Source: Chthoniobacteraceae bacterium (GTDB taxonomy: Bacteria > Verrucomicrobiota > Verrucomicrobiia > Chthoniobacterales > Chthoniobacteraceae). From it: a DNA stretch of 64,000 nt. The stretch is from contig JAQGOL010000033.1 of assembly GCA_028293625.1 (NCBI GenBank), positions 62,001 through 126,000 of the forward strand. The letters run 5' to 3'. The number at the start of each line of letters is the position of its first letter. The stretch's first letter is position 1. A program made the position numbers and the translations under genes. The notes under the pieces were generated by a model. That model did no database searches, was not told the DNA's origin, and was given only the letters and a program-made list of their open reading frames with translations. Below are positions 18,014 to 25,393 of the stretch, piece by piece.

Positions 18014-18643
18014 ATGACTCAACCGATCCGCGTTGCCTTGGTGGAAGATAATCCGTTGCTTCGGCGCCAGCTCGCGCAGTTGCTTCAAAATGCGCCGGGA
18101 TTCCATTGCGCGGGCGTCTTTGCCGACGCCGAGACGGCACTCGCCACGCTTCCATCCCATCCGCCCGATGTTGTCCTGATGGACATTCAGCTCCCGCAAA
18201 TGTCCGGGGTCGAATGCGTGGCCCGGCTTAAAGCGGCGCTTCCAACGGTCAATGTGCTGATTCTCACTGTGTATGACGATAGCGAGAGCATCTTTCAGGC
18301 ACTCGAAAATGGCGCGAACGGTTATTTATTAAAACGGACGCCGCCCGCCGAACTCCTCACCGCCATCGAGGATGTGCAGCGCGGAGGCGCCCCGATGAGC
18401 GGGCATATCGCGCGCCTGGTGGTGCAATCCTTTCATCGGCGCGGCCCGTCGCCGCGTTCCTCGGAAAACCTGACTCCCCGCGAGGAGGAAGTGCTGCGGC
18501 TGGTGGCGCAGGGGTTTATCAACAAAGAGATTGCGGAGCGCCTGACCGTGGGGGTTGAAACCGTGCGCCAGCATCTAAAGAACATCTACGCCAAACTCCA
18601 TGTGAAAGGCCGCACGGAAGCAGCCATGAAGTTCTTCGGATAA
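18014..18643 (+). CDS. NarL/LuxR-family response regulator
   Basis: Protein of 209 residues. A receiver domain (1-120) has acidic pocket ED at residues 11-12, phosphoacceptor Asp57 in VVLMDIQLP, and the conserved Lys in YLLKR. A LuxR-type helix-turn-helix fills 150-207 (LTPREEEVLRLVAQGF, NKEIAERL, VRQHLKNIYAKL). It follows the kinase by 34 bases and is almost certainly its partner, since HisKA_3 kinases pair with NarL-type regulators. Likely targets are the flanking surface-protein genes, which carry matching palindromes, but this is inferred from position only. Confidence 0.93.
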   Translation: MTQPIRVALVEDNPLLRRQLAQLLQNAPGFHCAGVFADAETALATLPSHPPDVVLMDIQLPQMSGVECVARLKAALPTVNVLILTVYDDSESIFQALENGANGYLLKRTPPAELLTAIEDVQRGGAPMSGHIARLVVQSFHRRGPSPRSSENLTPREEEVLRLVAQGFINKEIAERLTVGVETVRQHLKNIYAKLHVKGRTEAAMKFFG

Positions 18644-18724
18644 GGATGTCCGTGGCTTGCCGTTGGAACGCCTGTGCTACTTGGCAATAACAGCATGAGG
18701 CTTCCTCCTTCTTAGGCCCCGCGC

Positions 18725-18745
18725 GGCTCCCCCGTTCGGGGAATA
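18725..18745 (+). promoter_or_regulatory. Putative operator palindrome, copy 2 (alternatively a terminator)
   Basis: The sequence GGCTCCCCCGTTCGGGGAAT is identical to the minus-strand reading of the 14413-14435 site over its first 12 bases and keeps the GGGG arm. It ends 34 bases before the GTG start of the PSD1 gene and 102 bases after the response regulator ends its frame. A run of five T bases follows shortly (18747-18751), so it could instead terminate the regulator transcript. The matching copy upstream of a divergent promoter favours an operator. Confidence 0.45.
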
Positions 18746-18779
18746 GTTTTTCCCGAGTCCATCAAGGAAAAGTGTATCC

Positions 18780-21608
18780 GTGTTTCCCCTCTCGTTGCGG
18801 CTTTCCACTCTTATCAGCGTAATGCTGACCTCGCGTGCGTTGTGCGTCCCGGCGGCCGATGCCGTCTCACTGCCTGCGGCGGCTTCCCATGCCGTCGATT
18901 TTGAAAAGGAGGTGCGCCCTATTTTTGAAGCCAAATGCGTGAAATGCCATGGAGAGGAAAAGCAAAAGGGTGGGTTCCGTGTCGACCTGAAGCGTTCAGT
19001 GCTCACCGGGGGCGACAATTACGCGCCGAATGTTCTCCCCGGAAAAAGCGCCGACAGCCCGCTGATCCGGTTTGTGGCGGGACTGGATGCGGACATGAAG
19101 ATGCCAAGCAAAGGCGACCCGCTTACCAGCGAACAGATCGGTATCCTGCGCGCCTGGATTGATCAGGGGGCCGCGTGGCCGGAGACAGGCGGGGTTGTGG
19201 AAAAAAAGCATTGGTCTTTCCAGCCGTTAAAACGCCCCGAAGTGCCGCGGATCGAAGGCGTGGCTGGCAATCCCATTGATCTGTTTATCCTGGCGAAACT
19301 CGCCGAAAAAGGCCTCGCCCCGTCGCCTGAAGCCGATCCGCGCACCCTTTGCCGGCGTCTTTATTTTGATGTCACCGGCCTGCCACCGACGCCCGAGGAG
19401 CTTGAAGCGTTCCTTGCCGAATCGAGCCGCGACCCGCAATCGGCCATCCGCAATCTGGTGGATCAGCTTTTGGCTTCTCCCCGGTATGGCGAACGGTGGG
19501 CGCGGCATTGGCTCGATGTCGTCCGCTTTGCCGAGAGCGATGGATTTGAAACCAATCAGCCGCGTCCCAATGCCTGGCCTTACCGCGATTACGTCATTCG
19601 CGCCTTTAATGAGGACAAACCGTTTGATCAGTTTATCCGCGAGCAACTGGCCGGCGATGCGTTCGGTGTGGATCAGGCCACCGGTTTCCTGGTGGGCGGC
19701 CCGAATGATCGCGTTAAAAGCCCCGACCCGGTTCTCACCGCCCAGCAGCGCGCCGATGAATTGCATGACATTGTCGGCACCACCGCGAGCGCCTTCCTGG
19801 GACTGACCGTCAATTGCGCGCGCTGCCACAATCACAAGTTCGATCCGATCCCGCAGACCGACTATTACGCGATCAAAGCGTGTTTCGCCGGGGTGCAGCA
19901 TGGCGAGCGTCCAATGAAGACGCCCGATTCTGAAAAGCGCCGGCTGAAAGCGGAGGCGTTGCGTCCGCGCCTGGCTGAACTGGAAACGGCGCTTGAGCAA
20001 TTTACCCCGCTCGCCTCAACCGCTCCCGATGCACCCCGGCGGCTTGGTCTGAATTTCCGGCGCAACTCCGATCGTTTTGCACCGGTGCTCGCGAAGAAGC
20101 TGCGGTTCACCATCGAAAAAACCACCGGAGCCGAACCGTGCATTGATGAGCTCGAAGTCTGGAGCGCCGCTCCGCAGCCGCGCAATGTGGCGCTCGCGAG
20201 TGCCGGCACGAAGCTGGCCTCCTCGGGCGATTATCCGGGTGATGCAAAACATCAACTCGCCCATCTTGTGGATGGCAAATACGGGAACGATTGGAGCTGG
20301 ATCTCAAACACCGCGGGCCGCGGCTGGGTCGAGATCGAATTCGCGCATCCGGAAAACATTGAGCGCATCGTCTGGGGCCGGGACCGTGAATCAAAATACA
20401 AGGACCGGCTCGCCATTGGCTACAAGGTGGAAATCAGCGGAGAAGATGGCGCATGGAGCATGGTGGCGGGATCGGCCGATCGCGCCGCTTTTAATCCCGA
20501 TGCGCAAGCGGGAGCCGACTGGGATTCCCCTGCCTTAAACGCCGCGCAGCGTGCCGAGGCGGCAAAGCTTGACCAGGAACGGCGCGCCATCGTCCAGGAA
20601 CTGGCGGTCTCAATGGCTGAGCAAACTGTTTACGCCGGCCGCTTCGAAAAAGCGCCGCCGACTTACCGCCTCTCGCGTGGTGAACCGATGCAGCCGCGCG
20701 AGATCATCGCGCCGGGCGGACTCAGCGAATTTGGCGGTGCCTGGCGGCTGGCTCCCGATGCGCCCGAACAGGAGCGCAGGCTCGCATTGGCCAAATGGAT
20801 CGCTTCCCCGGAAAATCCGCTCACGGCCCGCGTGATCGTGAACCGGCTATGGCATTATCATTTCGGGACGGGCCTCGTGGAAACTCCCAGCGACCTTGGC
20901 ATCAATGGGGGGCGTCCCTCGCATCCCGAGCTTCTCGACTGGCTTGCTTCCGAGTTCCTGGCGCGCGGCTGGCGGATCAAGGAGCTCCAGCGGCTCATTC
21001 TTCTTTCCTCCACGTATCGCCAGGCCAGCACGCTTAATCCCGAGGCGATGCGTGTCGATGCGGGCGCCCGGCTTCTCTGGCGTTTTCCTCCGCGCCGGCT
21101 TGAAGCGGAAGGATTGCGCGACAGCATCCTCGCGGCCAGCGGCGGACTTGATCTGCGCGCCGGCGGTCCCGGATTTGATCTGTTTGAAACCAACACCAAC
21201 TACGTCAAAGTCTACGCGACCAAGACCAGGTTCAGCGGAGACGACTTCCGCCGCATGGTTTACCAGAACAAACCAAGGGTGGAACTCGACACACTGTTTG
21301 GCGCGTTTGATTGCCCCGATGCCGGCCAGATTGCACCGCGCCGCACCAGTTCCACCACGCCGCTGCAGGCATTGAACCTTCTCAACAGCGAGTTCCTGAT
21401 TGATCAGGCGGGCGCATTTGCCCAACGGCTTCAACGCGATGCCGGCCCCGATCCCGCCAGCCAGGTGAAACGCGCCTTCAGCCTCGCCTTCGGCCGCGGG
21501 CCGGTCCCGGAGGAAACTGAGGCCGCCACCCGGCTGATTGCCACCCATGGGCTGCCGGTTTTTTGCCGCGCGCTCTATAACGCCAACGAGTTCCTCACCG
21601 TTTTTTGA
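18780..21608 (+). CDS. PSCyt1/PSCyt2/PSD1 exported cytochrome c protein with discoidin-like insertion
   Basis: Protein of 942 residues; GTG start with AAGGAA 11 bases upstream and a signal peptide. A PSCyt1 cytochrome domain has CVKCH at residues 53-57. PSCyt2 (DUF1549) spans about 155-365 and includes ERWARHWLDVVRFAES and CARCHNHKFDPI. Residues about 430-580 are a discoidin-like module (EPCIDELEVW, LVDGKYGNDWSWIS, WGRDRESKYKDR) inserted before PSD1 (DUF1553, about 640-935; LTARVIVNRLWHYHFG, RRTSSTTPLQALNLLN). These proteins are abundant in planctomycetes and verrucomicrobia, usually beside DUF1501 genes as here, and are thought to act in glycan degradation or surface electron transfer; the reaction is unknown. 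The module is shared with the upstream kinase, unlike the PSD1 protein at 45277. Confidence 0.92.
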   Translation: MFPLSLRLSTLISVMLTSRALCVPAADAVSLPAAASHAVDFEKEVRPIFEAKCVKCHGEEKQKGGFRVDLKRSVLTGGDNYAPNVLPGKSADSPLIRFVAGLDADMKMPSKGDPLTSEQIGILRAWIDQGAAWPETGGVVEKKHWSFQPLKRPEVPRIEGVAGNPIDLFILAKLAEKGLAPSPEADPRTLCRRLYFDVTGLPPTPEELEAFLAESSRDPQSAIRNLVDQLLASPRYGERWARHWLDVVRFAESDGFETNQPRPNAWPYRDYVIRAFNEDKPFDQFIREQLAGDAFGVDQATGFLVGGPNDRVKSPDPVLTAQQRADELHDIVGTTASAFLGLTVNCARCHNHKFDPIPQTDYYAIKACFAGVQHGERPMKTPDSEKRRLKAEALRPRLAELETALEQFTPLASTAPDAPRRLGLNFRRNSDRFAPVLAKKLRFTIEKTTGAEPCIDELEVWSAAPQPRNVALASAGTKLASSGDYPGDAKHQLAHLVDGKYGNDWSWISNTAGRGWVEIEFAHPENIERIVWGRDRESKYKDRLAIGYKVEISGEDGAWSMVAGSADRAAFNPDAQAGADWDSPALNAAQRAEAAKLDQERRAIVQELAVSMAEQTVYAGRFEKAPPTYRLSRGEPMQPREIIAPGGLSEFGGAWRLAPDAPEQERRLALAKWIASPENPLTARVIVNRLWHYHFGTGLVETPSDLGINGGRPSHPELLDWLASEFLARGWRIKELQRLILLSSTYRQASTLNPEAMRVDAGARLLWRFPPRRLEAEGLRDSILAASGGLDLRAGGPGFDLFETNTNYVKVYATKTRFSGDDFRRMVYQNKPRVELDTLFGAFDCPDAGQIAPRRTSSTTPLQALNLLNSEFLIDQAGAFAQRLQRDAGPDPASQVKRAFSLAFGRGPVPEETEAATRLIATHGLPVFCRALYNANEFLTVF

Positions 21609-21611
21609 AGT

Positions 21612-23084
21612 ATGTATCAACCCGATCTTTCCCATGCCGGCCGCGCCCTCCTCAGCCGACGTGATTTCCTGCGCTGGGGCGGCACCGGCCTGGGCGGCAT
21701 TGCGCTTGCGACGCTTCTTTCCGAGCAGCGCTTGCTGGCGGGAGAACCGATCCGGCCCGTATTCGATCCGGCCCGGCCTTACGCACCGCGTCCGCCGCAC
21801 TTTGAGCCGAAGGCAAAACGCGTGCTGATGATCTTCTGTTCGGGCGCGCTCAGCCACGTCGACACCTTTGATTACAAACCCGAACTGATCAAACGCCATG
21901 ACACGCCGATGCCCGGCACTGGTCTGATCACATTCCAGGGCGAGAACGGGAACCTGATCAAACCGCTCTGGGAATTCCGGCCCCGGGGACAATCCGGGAA
22001 GATGATCAGCGATCTGCTGCCCAACCTCGCGGGAATGGCCGATGACATGTGTTTCATCCATTCGATGACCGCGAAGTCCAATACGCATGGCCCCGCCGAG
22101 AACCAGATGAGCACCGGGTTCACCCTTGATGGATTTCCCGGCATCGGTTCATGGGCCACCTACGCTCTTGGAAGTGAATGCGCCGATCTGCCCGCGTTTG
22201 TCGCGATTCCCGATCCGCGCGGCGTGCCGCAAGTCGGGAGCCGTCATTGGTCCTCGGCGTTTCTGCCCGCGGTTTTTCAGGGAACGCCTTTCAACGCGGA
22301 CAAACCGATCGCCAATCTGGTGCGTCCGGCTTCCATCACCGAGGCGGCGGAAGGTTCCACGCGCGATTTTCTCAAACTGCTCAATGACCGGCATCTTGCC
22401 GAGCATCCTGGCGACACCGATCTGGCCGCCCGCATTGCCGCCTACGAGCTCGCCGCGAAGATGCAGCTTGCCGCCGCCGAGGTGAGCGATTTTTCCCATG
22501 AATCGCAATCGACACTCGACGCATACGGAGCGAGCGACTCAAACAAAACCAAGGCCGGGTTCGCACGCAACTGCATCCTGGCGAGACGTTTGCTTGAACG
22601 CGGAGTCCGTTTTGTGCAGCTCTTCAATGGCGCTTATGCCATGGGCGAAGGCGTCGGCAACTGGGACGGCCATAAAACGCTCAAGGATCAATACGACAAG
22701 CACGCCCCTGTTCTCGACCAGCCGGCTGCCGCCTTGCTGAAGGACTTAAAACAACGCGGACTTCTTGACGATACGCTCGTTGTTTTCGTTACCGAATTCG
22801 GCCGGATGCCGACTTTCCAGAAGGGCGCCAATGGCCGCGATCATAACCCGAAAGGTTTTACCTGCTGGCTGGCCGGGGCCGGTGTAAAGCACGGGTTCAG
22901 TTACGGAGCCACCGATGAGTTCGGCTATCAGGCGGTGGAAGATGTCACGAGCATCTACGATCTTCATGCGACGATCCTGCATCTGCTCGGACTCGATCAC
23001 GAGCGCCTCAGTTTTTACAACAACGGCATCGAGCGCCGGCTCACCGACGTGCACGGCCATCTGCTTAAACCGATTCTGGCGTAG
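21612..23084 (+). CDS. DUF1501 exported protein (Tat signal)
   Basis: Protein of 490 residues starting 3 bases after the PSD1 stop, so cotranscribed. The N-terminus has a twin-arginine motif ([12 protein letters not shown]), indicating export of a folded protein. The rest matches DUF1501, a sulfatase/alkaline-phosphatase-fold family, with [58 protein letters not shown] and [17 protein letters not shown]. These conserved Asp/His/Thr positions suggest a metal-dependent hydrolase, perhaps a sulfatase, but no activity is established for the family. It is a partner of the preceding PSD1 protein; the same pairing recurs at 43.8-48 kb. Confidence 0.93.
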   Translation: MYQPDLSHAGRALLSRRDFLRWGGTGLGGIALATLLSEQRLLAGEPIRPVFDPARPYAPRPPHFEPKAKRVLMIFCSGALSHVDTFDYKPELIKRHDTPMPGTGLITFQGENGNLIKPLWEFRPRGQSGKMISDLLPNLAGMADDMCFIHSMTAKSNTHGPAENQMSTGFTLDGFPGIGSWATYALGSECADLPAFVAIPDPRGVPQVGSRHWSSAFLPAVFQGTPFNADKPIANLVRPASITEAAEGSTRDFLKLLNDRHLAEHPGDTDLAARIAAYELAAKMQLAAAEVSDFSHESQSTLDAYGASDSNKTKAGFARNCILARRLLERGVRFVQLFNGAYAMGEGVGNWDGHKTLKDQYDKHAPVLDQPAAALLKDLKQRGLLDDTLVVFVTEFGRMPTFQKGANGRDHNPKGFTCWLAGAGVKHGFSYGATDEFGYQAVEDVTSIYDLHATILHLLGLDHERLSFYNNGIERRLTDVHGHLLKPILA

Positions 23085-23122
23085 CGGACCTTTAAGAGAC
23101 CAGCCTTGCGGCGCCCGGCAAT

Positions 23123-23989
23123 TTAAGCCGTGATCGCGGCGGCCAGCATGAGGGCGGTGACAATGCTGCAAGCTGCCGATACGAGGCCTGCCGCGTTGTT
23201 TTCATCCGTGGAGATTTCCTTGGCGAAGTTGATCCGCGGCAGGATGAGCTTTTCAGTTAATACACGGCTCATCAGAAGAACGACCCCGCCAATCAGTCCA
23301 AAAACCACCGTCGTTCCCACTTCGGGAAGAAGATTGCCGGAAGCGTTGCGGGAAACCGACCAGACAAAAATACCAAGCGCTGTCAGGAAGCCGCCAAGGC
23401 TGATGCCGGCTGCCGTATTTTTCTTCTTCTCAAGAATGCCTTGAACATCATACCCGGCAATCCGGAAGAAGAGATGGGCGCCGGCAACAAATAACGTTTG
23501 GCCCACGGCCCAGTAGACCAGGGTATCGCGGATGCCCAATAGATAGTTCTCACTCTCGCCGGTCATAATCGCGGCCAGGACCAGCCCCGTTCCGATGCTG
23601 CTGCCAGCCACGGCCACGCCGGCGCCCATGTTGCGGTCACGAAGTATTTCATCGTGCCCGCTGAAGCGGCTGAGAACAAACGCGTCATTGACCCAGATAC
23701 TGATGCGCATCAGTAAAATAACCAGAACGCCGCTGTATGTCATCGCAAGCAAGCCAGTTGTCAGAGAAGTCTGCTGGGATGGGAAAGCGCCTGTTAAAGC
23801 AATGCCAACCCCGGTTAGGTAGCCGGTGAAAGCGGCGCCGAATGCCGGATTATCGCGTTCAGTCAGTTCATCGGTAAAAGAAAAGCGGCAGGTCCTTCGG
23901 TAAAAGTAGCTGGCTCCGCAGACTAGAATAAGCGCGTAAGCGTAGTAGGGGAGAACGGCGAGCAGGCTGGCAACAGTAGGATGGAGCAT
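23123..23989 (-). CDS. DUF350 family inner-membrane protein
   Basis: Protein of 288 residues with about eight hydrophobic helices arranged as two repeats, each holding the DUF350 pattern: ERDNPAFGAAFTGYLTGVGI near residue 50 and the related STDENNAAGLVSAACSIVTA near the C-terminus. DUF350 (YjfL-like) proteins have no defined function, though some occur with polyamine or envelope-stress genes. The gene ends 38 bases from the DUF1501 stop in convergent orientation, and lies downstream of the AraC regulator on the same strand with an 81-base gap. Confidence 0.8.
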   Translation of the reverse strand: MLHPTVASLLAVLPYYAYALILVCGASYFYRRTCRFSFTDELTERDNPAFGAAFTGYLTGVGIALTGAFPSQQTSLTTGLLAMTYSGVLVILLMRISIWVNDAFVLSRFSGHDEILRDRNMGAGVAVAGSSIGTGLVLAAIMTGESENYLLGIRDTLVYWAVGQTLFVAGAHLFFRIAGYDVQGILEKKKNTAAGISLGGFLTALGIFVWSVSRNASGNLLPEVGTTVVFGLIGGVVLLMSRVLTEKLILPRINFAKEISTDENNAAGLVSAACSIVTALMLAAAITA

Positions 23990-24070
23990 AATGATGGCGG
24001 GAACATTGACATCCCGGTTGAAGAGGATTGTAAGCTATAAAAAACGGCGACTTATCCAGGCAGCTCAGAG

Positions 24071-25081
24071 TCACCTCTTGATCTCCTTAAGGCCGCAAAG
24101 CACTTCACGAAAAGAAGTCGGCGAGCGGCCGGCGATCCGGTGGAACATCCGGTTGAAGTGCGTAATGGAAGAAAAGCCCGCTTCAAATGCAATCTCCGAG
24201 ATACGAAGCTGCGGGTTGGCCAGCAGCTTCTTGGCTTTCGCCACGCGCACCAGCGAGAGGTATTCGGTAAAGGTCAACCCGGTCGCGCGCTTGAACATCT
24301 TGCAGAAATGGAACGTGCTCACATGGACGGCCTGGGCGACTTCCTTCAGGGAAAGCTCTTCGCCCTGGCGTTCTTCAATCAAGGCACGGGCGCGCTGGAT
24401 CATCGGCGGCTCGGCGTTTGTTTGCTGAGTGGCGATCTGTTCGGCGGCCAGGGAGAGATGCTGCGCGAAGACTTCCAGCATCCGCAGCACAGCCTCATAC
24501 TGTTGCCGGGTGACGACGCGCGTTTTAAAGTAAGACTCTTCAAGCAGCTTCAAGTCGGTTTCCACACCGCCGCGCTGAAGCCATTCAACCACCCGCCGGA
24601 AGTCGTCATGCTTGAGCTTTTGCAACGCGATCTGGCCGGTTTGGAGAAAACCGAGCGTCACCTGGCCCACCCGCACAGGCACAGCTGAATCGGTAAGCCC
24701 CGCCATGCACGCCTCCGATTTTGTCTCGGCGTCATCGGTGCCGAGGCGTTCCTGCATTTCCACGCACATCCGGCAGCCGGGTTTGTTCTCGGCCATTTGA
24801 ATGCAAAAGGCGTTGGCGTTTTTGCTGCCGCGCATCCCGGGCCGCTTCTTTCCGGCGGGCACGAATTTCAAAGGCAGTCCCGTGGCTTCAGAAAAGGCGC
24901 GCTCGTAGTCGTGCACGATTTGCGACTGCAACAGTTTTTCAGAGAGGTGCGTAACGGCGGCGGCGCTCACTTCCGAAGTTTTATCCCCCGATTGGGTGGA
25001 GTGCAACACAACCAAGGGGGAGGCTTGCGCAAAGGCCGGTGAGTGGAACCCAGCGAATGAGCGCAAAGTCGCCGCGTTCAT
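24071..25081 (-). CDS. AraC-family regulator with PocR-type sensor domain
   Basis: Protein of 336 residues from the ATG at 25081; a longer frame to 25219 adds an Arg- and Pro-rich stretch I consider untranslated. Residues about 40-210 resemble a PocR ligand-binding domain, with four cysteines in FCIQMAENKPGCRMCVEM and EACMAGL that could bind metal or report redox state. The C-terminus (about 235-330) has two AraC helix-turn-helix units (SLKEVAQAVHVSTFHFCKMF and RISEIAFEAGFSSITHFNRM). It is divergent from the cbb3 oxidase operon with a 144-base gap, so it may control that operon or the DUF350 gene. The ligand is unknown. PocR itself responds to propanediol in enteric bacteria, but such domains are used widely. 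Confidence 0.85.
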   Translation of the reverse strand: MNAATLRSFAGFHSPAFAQASPLVVLHSTQSGDKTSEVSAAAVTHLSEKLLQSQIVHDYERAFSEATGLPLKFVPAGKKRPGMRGSKNANAFCIQMAENKPGCRMCVEMQERLGTDDAETKSEACMAGLTDSAVPVRVGQVTLGFLQTGQIALQKLKHDDFRRVVEWLQRGGVETDLKLLEESYFKTRVVTRQQYEAVLRMLEVFAQHLSLAAEQIATQQTNAEPPMIQRARALIEERQGEELSLKEVAQAVHVSTFHFCKMFKRATGLTFTEYLSLVRVAKAKKLLANPQLRISEIAFEAGFSSITHFNRMFHRIAGRSPTSFREVLCGLKEIKR

Positions 25082-25225
25082 GAAACCGATTCCATCGCCT
25101 CCGTCCTCACTCCGCCCCGGCTGCGGAAAATGCACTGAATGCCGGTGTGAACGAGGCCGCGCGAGTACGCCGCCGTCGGCGCCAGGGAAGCGGCCAGCCG
25201 CAAAGCGTTCCACATCCAAAGCGGA

Positions 25226-25393
25226 ATGAACGTCATTGCTTTAACGGTCTTTGTCGGCCTGCTGCTGGTCGGCTTTTTCGTGATCCTTTGGTTCGCCGCG
25301 GCGTGCGATCCGCGCAGTTTCAGCGAACGCGATGCTTTGCTTCCCCTTGAGCCGGACTGCGCCAACCCCATCCTTTCCAAAAAACAATCATGA
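25226..25393 (+). CDS. ccoS: CcoS-like cbb3 oxidase assembly protein
   Basis: A 55-residue protein with one N-terminal membrane helix (MNVIALTVFVGLLLVGFFVI, then LWFAAACD) and a charged tail (SFSERDALLPLEPD). Length, topology and position fit CcoS, which is needed for copper and heme insertion into cbb3 oxidase. Canonical CcoS has a GQFDD stretch after the helix; here DPRSFSERDALL occupies that place, so the match is by type. Its TGA overlaps the ATG of ccoNO (ATGA), implying translational coupling. CcoS usually ends the ccoGHIS cluster; here it is first. Confidence 0.65.
   Translation: MNVIALTVFVGLLLVGFFVILWFAAACDPRSFSERDALLPLEPDCANPILSKKQS

Noticed and set aside
20847-22088. A 413-codon minus-strand frame opposite the PSD1/DUF1501 junction
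   Set aside because: It crosses the boundary of two well-supported plus-strand genes and shows only low-complexity shadow composition.
25082-25225. FNR/ANR-type box between the AraC regulator and the cbb3 operon
   Set aside because: No TTGAT-N4-ATCAA or close variant was found by eye in this gap.
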